Shown: positions 1-9,037 of the stretch, in pieces
How positions within the stretch are numbered: position 1 is the first letter of the stretch
Layout: every line of letters starts with the position of its first letter
IMG/VR virus record: IMGVR_UViG_3300014720_000019
Span: 43,116 to 107,115 of that record
DNA length: 64,000 nucleotides
Strand: one strand, 5' to 3'
From: a virus
Translations under genes and position numbers: made by a program
Notes under the pieces: model-generated
The model's database searches: none
Told to the model about the DNA's origin: nothing
What the model saw: only the letters and a program-made list of their open reading frames with translations

Positions 1-1
1 A

Positions 2-382
2 GGTATTGTATCAATTGCTGGTATTCCTATCAGAACCGTTGAAACTTGGTATAGAGATCCAGTTGATGGTGTCAGAAAGTATCTATGGCCTAGAAACAAG
101 GTTGTATTTGTATCTGAAGCTGCACCTAATGGTAGCTATGAAGCACCTGGCAGAACTCAATATTGTGTATCAGAAGAAAGCGGTGGTGAGCCTGGATTGT
201 GGATGAGAGAACAAAGAGATACTCCTATTCCTTCTGCGCCTGGTATGTATGTACAAATGGGCAATGCTGGTCTACCTTATCTCCTATATCCTCATAGAGT
301 TGCTCACATGAAGGTAGCTGAAATTCAAGATATTAATACTAGAATTGGGGTCCTTGGGGACTTGCAATATGGAAGTTTGTAA
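2..382 (+). CDS. Probable major capsid protein, C-terminal 126 residues (5' truncated by window edge)
   Basis: The reading frame is open from base 2 to a TAA at 380-382, so this is the 3' end of a longer gene. The visible part has aromatic/proline-rich motifs (ETWYRDP, YLWPRNKVVFVSE, then MYVQMGNAGLPYLLYPHRV) that resemble the C-terminal domain of lambda gpE-type capsid proteins, where a conserved loop precedes the final strands. It lies upstream of the sheath and tube genes, the usual place for the major capsid gene, and is followed at once by a strong hairpin terminator, as expected for a very highly expressed gene. The family call is inference from a fragment; another head protein is possible. 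Confidence 0.5.
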   Translation, partial: GIVSIAGIPIRTVETWYRDPVDGVRKYLWPRNKVVFVSEAAPNGSYEAPGRTQYCVSEESGGEPGLWMREQRDTPIPSAPGMYVQMGNAGLPYLLYPHRVAHMKVAEIQDINTRIGVLGDLQYGSL

Positions 383-412
383 GAGCACCAATTAATTAAA
401 TAAACTTTATAT

Positions 413-454
413 TAATAAAAAGAGGCTAGATTATTTTCTAGCCTCTTTTTATTA
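413..454. terminator. Bidirectional hairpin terminator
   Basis: An 18-bp perfect stem (413-430 with 437-454) encloses a 6-base loop. The outer part is A-rich on one side and T-rich on the other, so it would end transcription both of the capsid-like gene (+) and of the homing endonuclease gene (-), whose stop codon lies just beyond at 456. Confidence 0.85.
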
Positions 455-455
455 T

Positions 456-1364
456 TTATTTAATCTTAATTTTATATCCAGACCAACCTTTATAATAAGA
501 ACCCTTTTCAATTAAATCATGAATAGATTGCTTACTTATATTATTATCTTTACAAAATGTAGTAAGATCCCTAAATATATACTCATTACCACTATTATCT
601 TTTATATGATACTCAAATAATCTCCCCCTTTTTGGGCCATTTTTAGCAGTCTCACTTATTATTATATCTTTATCTTTATTTATATCAACTTTATATCCAG
701 ACCAACCTTTATAAAAAGTACCTTTATTAATCATATTACCTAAATGAGTCCTACTTAAATTGTGTAGATTACAAAACTCAGTTAAGTTATTAAATACATA
801 TTGATTACCTTCTAAGTCAGTTACATGATACTCAAACTCTATTCTTGTTCCAAGTCTTTTAATATCATGTTTAGCCTCTTTAAGAGGTATTTTTCTAACT
901 GCTTTAGAAGGTTTATTAGTTCTACTTGTAATTAGTCTTTGTTTATCTTCGTCACTCATTTTTCTACCTTTAGCAGCCTCACTAATTTTCTTTCTAGCCT
1001 CTTCACTATGAGTTTTACCAGACATATAATTTGTACTAGCAGAAGGATTAATATTATAACCATAGTCCCTATCCCAACTCTTATAATAGTCCATCCAATA
1101 TTGTTCTCTTGCTGTTAACAGAGCAATATTATCAGACCCATCTTCTAACTTTGGCACCACCTCTAACACTTCAAATATAAAGTCCTCTTCACCATATTTA
1201 TTGAAGGCCTTCTGAAGATAATCATTATCATGTTGATTCCTTCTTAGATTTAGTAGGTGGTCCCCTTTTCTACCATTAAGATATACTGTTTGACCAATAT
1301 ATCTTTTACCTGTTGTTTTATTGGTTATAGAGTATATACCAGCTACCTTATTTCTTGTTCTCAT
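456..1364 (-). CDS. GIY-YIG homing endonuclease with NUMOD-type DNA-binding repeats
   Basis: A free-standing homing endonuclease that would cut a recognition site and promote its own spread. Residues 9-11 (GIY) and 22-24 (YIG) give the family signature, followed by the R/H-containing helix, FNKYGEEDF, and a Glu in AREQYWMDYY that matches the conserved metal-binding Glu. A NUMOD3-like stretch (SGKTHSEEARKKISEA) follows near residue 115, then two repeats of about 50 residues that each end in YKGWSGYK, typical of modular DNA-binding tails. The gene is on the strand opposite to the virion operon, between the capsid-like gene and the next structural gene, which is the pattern of a mobile intruder. 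The domain set looks intact. Confidence 0.9.
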   Translation of the reverse strand: MRTRNKVAGIYSITNKTTGKRYIGQTVYLNGRKGDHLLNLRRNQHDNDYLQKAFNKYGEEDFIFEVLEVVPKLEDGSDNIALLTAREQYWMDYYKSWDRDYGYNINPSASTNYMSGKTHSEEARKKISEAAKGRKMSDEDKQRLITSRTNKPSKAVRKIPLKEAKHDIKRLGTRIEFEYHVTDLEGNQYVFNNLTEFCNLHNLSRTHLGNMINKGTFYKGWSGYKVDINKDKDIIISETAKNGPKRGRLFEYHIKDNSGNEYIFRDLTTFCKDNNISKQSIHDLIEKGSYYKGWSGYKIKIK

Positions 1365-1408
1365 ACATTGTTATAAGTATAAATATAAACACTTAAACAA
1401 CAGATTAA

Positions 1409-1684
1409 TCATCTCCAACTAATATTAAGACTAAACACATCTTTATATATAACTACATACCCATTTTTACTTAGCTCTTTCTCTATATATTCAACATTAG
1501 ATATAAAGGGTATAACAACATCTGTATAACCATTAGTAGCTCTTTGTCTAATCATATCAGCAACCTTTTGTAACTCTTCATCCCTATCAACATTATTGGC
1601 CAACCTATTAGCCTCTTTAGCATTTAATAATGGCAATACAACTTGCTCTTTATTCTGTGTATTATTCTGTGGTTTAGTGTTCAT
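1409..1684 (-). CDS. Small hypothetical protein (91 aa)
   Basis: I do not recognise a named family. The N-terminal 20 residues are Asn/Gln-rich and look disordered; the rest is an alpha/beta segment ending in SLNISWR. Small phage proteins with a 'GY-V---KD--SLNISW' ending are common and uncharacterised. An AGGAG Shine-Dalgarno lies 4-5 bases before the ATG. It lies 44 bases upstream of the homing endonuclease on the same strand and is probably co-transcribed with it, so it may have arrived in the same insertion. Confidence 0.65.
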   Translation of the reverse strand: MNTKPQNNTQNKEQVVLPLLNAKEANRLANNVDRDEELQKVADMIRQRATNGYTDVVIPFISNVEYIEKELSKNGYVVIYKDVFSLNISWR

Positions 1685-1817
1685 ATAACTCCTATATACG
1701 TGCCTACTTTGTTATTTAAAGGCCTACATTATATATGACATTGTATTATATATTTATAGACAAAATAAGGTAAGTAGAATAACTTACTAGACAAATAATA
1801 AGAGAGAAATAATAATA
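1685..1817. promoter_or_regulatory. Divergent intergenic region with probable promoters
   Basis: This 133-bp spacer separates the small - strand gene from the + strand virion genes, so both directions need a start signal here. Read on the - strand it holds two TATAAT hexamers (complement of 1728-1733 and 1745-1750), but no convincing -35 box at the usual distance. Toward the + gene I see no clear promoter. AT-richness makes chance hexamers likely, so only the region is proposed. Confidence 0.3.
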
Positions 1818-2972
1818 ATGGGATTGTATCAAGTTAATCAAGTCCTTAAAGGCGCTAGAAATAGTGGTGGTCTAAAGACTTATAATCAAGCATCAGTAGT
1901 AGAGAAGCCAGTAGCAGCTATCTCTGGTACAACTATTACATTTACTGGAGGCAACCTTGAAGTAGAAGGTAAGTTGTATGGACTATCCACCTTTGACTTT
2001 GCACCTTTTGCTGCATTGTTAAAAGCATCAACAACCTATGTACTAAGTGCTGTTCCTTCCTTTGTTGAACCTGCTGATAAGACAGCCGCACAAACTGCTG
2101 GTGTTAACTACACAGTTAGCCAAACTAGTCTTGGTGAGTCAGTATTAGCTTACTTCTTAAATCCTGCTGCTGAGACTCAAATTAATGCGTTAGGTGGCTA
2201 TTTAGCAGTAACTGAAAGAGTACAAGCTGGCACTGCAACTGAAGCAGATTTTAGAGCATTTTCTTTCTACTCCAGTGAAAGAGACAAGCTAGCAGATCCT
2301 AGATACACTGGTCAAAGATTACCTATTAGTGGTTTGAAGTATGTACTAACAGAAGTAACACCACAAGATAACTCTAGTAAGGCTAATGCTCTAGCAACCT
2401 TCACAGCTAATGACTTTGCTAAGTTTAGAGCAACCCAAGGTGACATTCCTGCTGAGTTAAAAGTACTAGCAACTGCTGCTGCTGTTACCGCATATGAGAC
2501 ACCTGGCAAGACATTCTTGTGTAAGAGAATCTTTGGCTATACATCATTAAACAATGCTAATGCTAATATTGGTGGTGTTGAAGTTGGCGTATATAACATT
2601 ACAACTGGTGCATTGTTACCTACTCCTTTCACCAATCCAACTGACATTATTACTGGTGCAGCATTGTCTGGTTTAACACACTTTGTAGTGTATGAGTTCT
2701 ACTACCCATCATACATTGAACCTGGTAATGAGGGCTTCAAAGATAGACCTTTAAATATCCTCTCTGTAAGAGAAGCAAGTGGTCTTGGTAGAATCAATCC
2801 AATCTACTTAGATAATCCTTTCAACATTCAAAGATCCGCTCTAATGCAAGCTAAAGCTAGACCATCTTTAACTCTATATAACAACCCTTGTGATCTTGTT
2901 AAAGTTACAGTTTCTAGCTTAGGTCCAGTAGTTCTTAGCAATCTTGTTCCTGTTTATGATACACTTATCTAA
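1818..2972 (+). CDS. Virion structural protein, family not recognised (384 aa)
   Basis: The protein is rich in Ala, Thr, Leu and small residues, with no signal peptide or membrane helix, and looks like an alternating beta/coil virion protein. It is the first gene of the long + strand structural run after the endonuclease insertion, and its codon choice resembles the sheath and tube genes, which suggests high expression. The position next to the capsid-like gene fits a head decoration, head fibre or neck protein, but nothing in the sequence decides between them. There is no Shine-Dalgarno; the ATG follows an AATAATAATA run. Confidence 0.7.
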   Translation: MGLYQVNQVLKGARNSGGLKTYNQASVVEKPVAAISGTTITFTGGNLEVEGKLYGLSTFDFAPFAALLKASTTYVLSAVPSFVEPADKTAAQTAGVNYTVSQTSLGESVLAYFLNPAAETQINALGGYLAVTERVQAGTATEADFRAFSFYSSERDKLADPRYTGQRLPISGLKYVLTEVTPQDNSSKANALATFTANDFAKFRATQGDIPAELKVLATAAAVTAYETPGKTFLCKRIFGYTSLNNANANIGGVEVGVYNITTGALLPTPFTNPTDIITGAALSGLTHFVVYEFYYPSYIEPGNEGFKDRPLNILSVREASGLGRINPIYLDNPFNIQRSALMQAKARPSLTLYNNPCDLVKVTVSSLGPVVLSNLVPVYDTLI

Positions 2973-3008
2973 TTAAGTAGATAACTAACAAAGGTATAAA
3001 AACAAGAC

Positions 3009-3686
3009 ATGTTTGATCCAACTATTAGAGTAAGAGTTATAGCTGATTTCAAATACAAAGATATGTACTACTTAACTGCTGGTACATATCTTAGTTTTGA
3101 TCTATATGACAGCACAAAGATTGCTGAGCTAATCAGTCTATATAACCCACAGTATGAATATAGGGAGCACATTGAGTTACCAGCAAGAGACAGTCTTCCT
3201 TATCATGTTAAGAATCAGTTAGAAGAGACCTACACCTCTAACAAACCAGCAGACGCTAATGAGTATCTACCAAAGAGTGACGTGCCATTCTATGAAGTAG
3301 GTGGTGAAACCTTCTCACCTTATGGCATATCACCATATGAAGAAGACAAGCCAGTTGTAGCCCTTGCTGATAACACATATGAGCCAGAAGTAACAGAGCC
3401 TAAGTTCCCTGAGATTCAGCCTTCAGTATTAGAGGGAAAAGTAGTAATCAAAGAAGAAGTAACTGAATCTACTGACGTTGCAAAAGACTATGAATATGTA
3501 ATAGAAGAAGCACCTAAACAAGCTTACAGTGAACTAACAACCGTTATATTAAATTCAACAGAGGATGAGTTAGAGGCTAGATCAGCCTCTGACATTAAAA
3601 AGGCAGTATTAGAATTTGATCCAAGTTATGACTATACAAATAAGAAAGAAGCTATCAAGTACATCTTATCTAGAACAGAACAATAA
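3009..3686 (+). CDS. Hypothetical head/neck protein with HeH/SAP-like C-terminus (225 aa)
   Basis: The N-terminal 60 residues form a compact beta-rich segment (VRVIADFKYKDMYYLTAGTY), followed by an acidic, Pro/Glu-rich linker (about residues 75-165). The last 45 residues contain SASDIKKAVLEFDPSYDYTNKKEAIKYIL, interrupted here only for length, which resembles the helix-extended loop-helix (HeH/SAP/LEM) pattern often found at the C-terminus of small phage head-completion proteins. The gene lies between two structural genes with short spacers and is certainly in the late operon. The role is unknown; a head-tail connector accessory protein is possible. Confidence 0.65.
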   Translation: MFDPTIRVRVIADFKYKDMYYLTAGTYLSFDLYDSTKIAELISLYNPQYEYREHIELPARDSLPYHVKNQLEETYTSNKPADANEYLPKSDVPFYEVGGETFSPYGISPYEEDKPVVALADNTYEPEVTEPKFPEIQPSVLEGKVVIKEEVTESTDVAKDYEYVIEEAPKQAYSELTTVILNSTEDELEARSASDIKKAVLEFDPSYDYTNKKEAIKYILSRTEQ

Positions 3687-3689
3687 CAA

Positions 3690-5612
3690 ATGAACTTTGC
3701 ACAAGACATACAGAGTAGTCTTGATACAACTAATTTCATAAAGCTAGTAAGGCCTCTATGTGTGCTAACACAAGGGGCCTCCTTTATAGCTGATACTGAC
3801 ATTATCTTTCAAGGGCTACAACAGTTTAATAACATAGGACTTGTATTATCTGCTGCTAAAGATAAAGATAATACACAACTATTTAAGACACCAACAACAT
3901 ATCAAGCGGTATTAAATCTAATAACAAACTCTGAGTATAGTAGTGGTCTTATTAATGTAGCAGCAGAGTTAACAGCAGCAAACATCATTAGATCATTACC
4001 TCTTAATGACTCATTAAAGTTAATTGAAAGGGGTAACACATTAGAACAAAGAGCCTATTCAAATTTAGATAGAATTATATTCTTATATACTAATAACAAC
4101 AGTACTACAACTAATAGTAGTAAAACATCAAAAGAGTATTTCTTCTTTGCACCTGAATTAGACAAAACAACAATACCAGCATCAGCATTTGATGTTGGAT
4201 TAGAGACTGATATTGTATCTATTGATAATGTTAAGGTTGTCCCATCTATAACAGTTGATCCTAATCATATAGCCTTTATATATTTCAACATATTAAAGTC
4301 AGAACCAGGCACACCACCTCTATTAAATGAAGGGGCCACGCAAGTATTTAATGGAGAGACAATAGAGAATATAGTATTTAGACTTACATCTGATATAAAT
4401 GCTTTATGTACTAGTGTTTATACAACTGGTACTCAAGTATATCCATATTCAAATCTAATAGCAGCACCTACTAGAACCACTGATAATATTACAAACATAA
4501 GTCTTAAAAAGAAGGATTTATACCCTCTAACAACAACATTTAAGAATAAAACTGCTAGATTTAATACATCTCTTTACAGTGTTTATATTGAATTTACAGC
4601 TAGAAGATTATCTACACTAATAGCAAGTGAAGCCATCATTGTTAGACCTATAACTATACATAAGGGTATTTTAATTACTGGATATGTTGGTACTTACAAT
4701 AGCAGTACAACATACATCAATAACAACGTTGTTATATATAACAATAATGCTTATAGATGTATTGTATCTAATAGTATTAACATTGATCCAACCAATACTA
4801 CTAATTGGTTATTATTAGATCTATCAACTATTACTTATACAAGTAGTAATTTAGTTAATAACAAGAATAACTATTTATATGACTACATAAATGGATTAGT
4901 AGTAGGAGTACAAAGTACAACCTCATTACTATATCAATCCTTACAACCAAAGGGCCCTTTATCAGCCATAATTGATGTTAATAAAGGTGTCACATCAACT
5001 GCATCTTCAACCACAACAAACAAGACAATAGATCACAAGGTTGAGATAGATACATTCTACTTTGGTGTAGTTGATAGTAGTAATCCACAATGCACACAAG
5101 CTGGTAAGTTACTATTTAGAATATCAACGTTATCTAATGATGTGCCTTGGATACCTATTAACATAATAGTTGGTGATAAACCAGAAGATGTAGCATTTAA
5201 GCTAGTACAAAAGCTATTAGAGTATAGGGTAGCAGATGATACTCATGTTGTAGGAGCACAGATATACAACAATGCAGTCTATATTAATGCATATAAGATA
5301 TCTAATCCAGAAGTAAAAGTAGTAGTAGATGTTAAGTTTGAAGGGGTAGGGGGTATAACTGTTGCTGCCTATTATCACTTAGAAGCACCACAATCAACAG
5401 CATATAACACCTCACCAAGATCAGTTGCAGTAACAACAATACTAAGAATTACTAACAATCCCCCATCTGACAGCAACATTAATAAAGGCGCATCAACTGT
5501 TGACATTGGTAAAAGAGGCAATAGTAAGATGAGTAAAGTTAGAGATAAGATTGGAACACTAAACGATGTAACAGGATCACAATATGTATGGAATAGATCA
5601 AGTATGTATTAA
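3690..5612 (+). CDS. Large virion structural protein with a carbohydrate-binding-like module (640 aa)
   Basis: A large beta-rich protein of the late operon. Around residues 330-375 it has the spaced pattern Y-N-S-T-Y ... VVIYNNNAYRC ... N-P-T-N-T-TNW, which matches the layout of small chitin/cellulose-binding modules (CBM5/12 type), with the aromatic residues in place. Such modules occur in phage tail and neck proteins and may bind surface glycans. The rest is unassigned. It starts 3 bases after the previous stop and its 3' end overlaps the next gene by 29 bases, so it is translationally coupled. A neck or tail-completion role is inferred from its place just before the sheath. Confidence 0.7.
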   Translation: MNFAQDIQSSLDTTNFIKLVRPLCVLTQGASFIADTDIIFQGLQQFNNIGLVLSAAKDKDNTQLFKTPTTYQAVLNLITNSEYSSGLINVAAELTAANIIRSLPLNDSLKLIERGNTLEQRAYSNLDRIIFLYTNNNSTTTNSSKTSKEYFFFAPELDKTTIPASAFDVGLETDIVSIDNVKVVPSITVDPNHIAFIYFNILKSEPGTPPLLNEGATQVFNGETIENIVFRLTSDINALCTSVYTTGTQVYPYSNLIAAPTRTTDNITNISLKKKDLYPLTTTFKNKTARFNTSLYSVYIEFTARRLSTLIASEAIIVRPITIHKGILITGYVGTYNSSTTYINNNVVIYNNNAYRCIVSNSINIDPTNTTNWLLLDLSTITYTSSNLVNNKNNYLYDYINGLVVGVQSTTSLLYQSLQPKGPLSAIIDVNKGVTSTASSTTTNKTIDHKVEIDTFYFGVVDSSNPQCTQAGKLLFRISTLSNDVPWIPINIIVGDKPEDVAFKLVQKLLEYRVADDTHVVGAQIYNNAVYINAYKISNPEVKVVVDVKFEGVGGITVAAYYHLEAPQSTAYNTSPRSVAVTTILRITNNPPSDSNINKGASTVDIGKRGNSKMSKVRDKIGTLNDVTGSQYVWNRSSMY

Positions 5613-6258
5613 CGTTGCTACACAGATAGCAAGTCACCCTTTGATATTAGCCAATCTAATAACAAATCCAATAACTGGAGAGAAGGTGCCAATTACTAAT
5701 TACAGATTATATGGTGGGATTGAAACATCAAGTAACACTTTAACATGCGCTGTATATCCAGCACCAATAACATCATTAACAGCAAAAGAGCCAACATCAC
5801 AGACAGCCAGTGTTATATATAGACCATATACATTAGGGCAAGAACAAGATGAAGTAATGTTTATGATTCATATAAGCTTTTACTATAACAGTGTTACTGC
5901 TGGCTCCCAATCAACACCACTAATAATTCAAAATGTGCCTACACAATTACCTATAAATAATGATGAAATACTAATAGAAAATAGTAGAACATTAGAACTA
6001 TATACAGATGTGTCTATGCATATATTAAGTCAATGCATTGAACTGTTAAGACTAATAATATATGACATTAAGATAGATGATTTAAACACAAAGATTGAAG
6101 TACTTAGATCCTCATTTGTAGGAGGTGAGTGGGAGAGATCTCCCTACTTTAAAGAGGTTGTAACAGCCTGTCTAGTAACAACATTTCCTCCTAAAGCATC
6201 AAAACTAAGCACTAACATACAAAACATACAATATACAATACAGGATAATAATCAGTGA
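5584..6258 (+). CDS. Tail/neck structural protein, family not recognised (224 aa)
   Basis: It overlaps the upstream gene by 29 bases and ends in the GTGA that also starts the sheath gene. The protein has beta-rich stretches (VMFMIHISFYYNSV) and a helical segment (MHILSQCIELLRLIIYDIKI). A protein of this size immediately before a sheath gene is often a tail terminator or neck protein, and its pattern (short N-terminal helix, then strands and one long helix) fits that group, but the assignment is by position only. ATG 5584 is the only good start; the next Met is far inside the domain. Confidence 0.6.
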   Translation: MYGIDQVCINVATQIASHPLILANLITNPITGEKVPITNYRLYGGIETSSNTLTCAVYPAPITSLTAKEPTSQTASVIYRPYTLGQEQDEVMFMIHISFYYNSVTAGSQSTPLIIQNVPTQLPINNDEILIENSRTLELYTDVSMHILSQCIELLRLIIYDIKIDDLNTKIEVLRSSFVGGEWERSPYFKEVVTACLVTTFPPKASKLSTNIQNIQYTIQDNNQ

Positions 6259-9017
6259 GAATCCCAGAAGTAATATTTAATGAGACACCATCATTAGGTG
6301 CCCCTATAAACACCTCAGCAGCTAATAGAGTTGCCATTATTGGTGAGTTTACAAAGGGCCCTTTAAACACAGTACTTCTTTCAGACTTTAAAGACTTTGC
6401 AAGAATATATGGATATGATACAGGTGTTGCCAATCAATCCTTTCAAGCAGCATATGATCAAGGTGCTAGAGAGTTTGGTATTAAGAGAGTTATTGGTAAA
6501 CCAGTAGCACCAAAGATTGATTTATTGATTGGTGGAGTTGCTACAAAGGCTAACAATCTAACAATTAATTTAAAGTTTATTGGTCAACCAGTAAGCACTG
6601 CTACTAGTTACATTGAAACGTTTATAGTATCATCTGGCAGTTATACTGGAACAGCAGATAAGAGATACTTGTTTAAAATAACACAGGGGCCAATCACTCT
6701 AAATGCTACATACAATCAAGCAACATCTGCTACTACTATTACAACATCTATTGCTAATGCTGAGAAGGTTGTAATTGGATCTAAGATTGTAAGTACTGAG
6801 TCAGGAGTATTAACAGCACCTACAACTACAACTGTAACAGCCGTTGATCCTCTAACTGGTGTAATAACATTATCAGCACCGTTAGTAACAGTAGTTGCTG
6901 GTTATGGCAGCTTTACACTTACTAATAAAGCAACATTAAAATGGGTTGTATTACCCATAACTCAATACCCATTTGCTACTAACTTACCTATTGTTACTTG
7001 GGGTAATGATAGTGCTGATATTCCAACATATGTTGACACTACTGGAGCAACTATAAGTGGTGCTGTCTTAGGATCAACATTAGATCTAACAACTGATGCT
7101 GGTGTATTCAAGTCAATAGCAGAAGGTATATCTCTTAAGTTTAGTACAACTGGAGTACCCATTGAGTTATATCCTGGTGAACAGTTTACTGTTAGAGTTA
7201 ACTCAACTGAGTATTCAGTACCAGTTGCACAAGGTGCTACAGCATCAGATGTTATTAACAACATACAAGACTTAGTAGGCGGTGTAACCCCTATTGGTAT
7301 TATTGACAGACTGCCAAATGAACAAGGTGCAAGACTATTCTTATCAGAGGATATTATCAACCAACCAACTGAGTTTTTTGATCTAGATGAGCCTGACAGA
7401 GTAACAATTGCAAGTGGCTATAGCTTATGGGTTGACTTAGATGAGGCAGACGGCCAAGTAGTTACTACAGGTTCAGCAACATCTGGCTCCACATCATTGA
7501 CCGTAGCAGATGCAACTAACATATCTATTGATTCAATTGTTACTGGTACTAGCATCAGTCAAGGCACTACTGTTATTAGTAAATCTGGCAATGTATTAAC
7601 TTTAAGTGATCCAGTTGCTGCTAACATTGTTGGCGCATCTATTACATTCTCCAACCTAAATGGTATTAACTTTAGTAACTATACAAGCCTAAATAAGACT
7701 GGTTTCTCAGCAACATCAAACAATGCTAGAAATGCCTTCTTAACAACATACACTGCTGATGGGTTTCCTCTCATTAGATTCACAGCTATTAGTCCTGGTC
7801 AATGGGGTAATAACTTAGCACTTACAATTAATAGCACAGGTAATAGTAAGTTTACAGTTGTAATTGAAGATAAGAATGACAATACAAATGATAAGCAGAT
7901 TGAATCATTTAGTGTTGACTTGTCTAGAGACGTAGCAGCAGATGGATCAATCACATCAATTGCATCTAGTTATGTCATTGCTGACTATCTACCAGTGTCA
8001 ACAGGTAGTAATTTATTCCCATCACAAATTGTAACAAGAACACCACAAAGATTAGCACCAGCTAACCTATTTATTACTGATACAAATGACATTAGACATA
8101 TTAATTATGTTGGTAATTCTAAGCTTACTAACTTGTTCTTGAAGAAGGGCTATGATGGTCCCCTACCAACAGAGAATGACTATGTATCCGCAGTGAGATC
8201 ATTGGCAGAACAAAGAGTTAACTTTATTGTTGTTGCTAGTGAGTTAGGTGCTAGGACAAGTGTAAGACAAGCACAGTTAGCAGTGGCTAATAACAGTGGT
8301 GAGTTAGAAGGTAGAAAGATTGCAATCTTAACCTCTACTAGAAGCCTAACACCTGGTTTAGCAAGAGTTGAGACTGCTGGTATTAACACTGAAAGAGGTG
8401 TATATGTAGCAGGTTGGGCAACCTATGGTGGCTCTACTAATACTGGCAGATTCAGCGTTCCATTGTCTGCATTCTATGCAGGTAAGTTGAGCTATATTCC
8501 TGAGAACATAAGCCCTGCTGCTAGAAGAAGTGCTGGCTCTATTCAAGGTGTAATTGAGACTGACTTAGATGGTTACATATCTACTAGTGCCAAGCAACAA
8601 TTCATTGATGCTAAGGTTGATATGATTGCTATTGACCCCGCCTTAGATGGTTATTATGTAATACAAGGTAGAACACTAACAAATGTTACTGGTAAGGATA
8701 ACATCAATCTAGTTAGAATTAATGACAGGATTAGAAGAGACTTGTATACTAACTTACAAAGCTATAAAGGTGAGACAAACTCTAGAGTTATTAGAGGACA
8801 AATAGCCTCTGCTATATCAGCTTATATGACATTACTACAAAGAAGTGGTTATATTAGTTCCTACAATCAGCCAGTAATTGATGAGACTAATAACCCTGCT
8901 AGTGCATACTTTACTGGCACCTTAAATATAGCCTTATCATACACACCAATATATCCAATTGGCTTAATTGTGATTACATTAACCAGAGATGTATCTGGTA
9001 GCGTTCAAATAGGTTAA
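6255..9017 (+). CDS. Contractile tail sheath protein (920 aa)
   Basis: The main evidence that this phage is a myovirus. The N-terminus (IPEVIFNETPS, then AANRVAIIGEFTKGPLN at about residues 23-39) is the hallmark start of sheath proteins, and the C-terminal third holds the conserved sheath core leading into a final beta-strand segment (ALSYTPIYPIGLIVITL). At 920 residues it is longer than T4 gp18 (659). The extra length includes two similar beta-modules, near residues 168-218 and 405-470, each with the pattern V-G-S-I-V ... T-V ... G-(V/I)-(I/L)-TLS-P. The start is GTG at 6255, inside GTGA with the upstream TGA stop, preceded by AGGA. Confidence 0.93.
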   Translation: MRIPEVIFNETPSLGAPINTSAANRVAIIGEFTKGPLNTVLLSDFKDFARIYGYDTGVANQSFQAAYDQGAREFGIKRVIGKPVAPKIDLLIGGVATKANNLTINLKFIGQPVSTATSYIETFIVSSGSYTGTADKRYLFKITQGPITLNATYNQATSATTITTSIANAEKVVIGSKIVSTESGVLTAPTTTTVTAVDPLTGVITLSAPLVTVVAGYGSFTLTNKATLKWVVLPITQYPFATNLPIVTWGNDSADIPTYVDTTGATISGAVLGSTLDLTTDAGVFKSIAEGISLKFSTTGVPIELYPGEQFTVRVNSTEYSVPVAQGATASDVINNIQDLVGGVTPIGIIDRLPNEQGARLFLSEDIINQPTEFFDLDEPDRVTIASGYSLWVDLDEADGQVVTTGSATSGSTSLTVADATNISIDSIVTGTSISQGTTVISKSGNVLTLSDPVAANIVGASITFSNLNGINFSNYTSLNKTGFSATSNNARNAFLTTYTADGFPLIRFTAISPGQWGNNLALTINSTGNSKFTVVIEDKNDNTNDKQIESFSVDLSRDVAADGSITSIASSYVIADYLPVSTGSNLFPSQIVTRTPQRLAPANLFITDTNDIRHINYVGNSKLTNLFLKKGYDGPLPTENDYVSAVRSLAEQRVNFIVVASELGARTSVRQAQLAVANNSGELEGRKIAILTSTRSLTPGLARVETAGINTERGVYVAGWATYGGSTNTGRFSVPLSAFYAGKLSYIPENISPAARRSAGSIQGVIETDLDGYISTSAKQQFIDAKVDMIAIDPALDGYYVIQGRTLTNVTGKDNINLVRINDRIRRDLYTNLQSYKGETNSRVIRGQIASAISAYMTLLQRSGYISSYNQPVIDETNNPASAYFTGTLNIALSYTPIYPIGLIVITLTRDVSGSVQIG

Positions 9018-9037
9018 TAATACAGAGTAAACAATAA

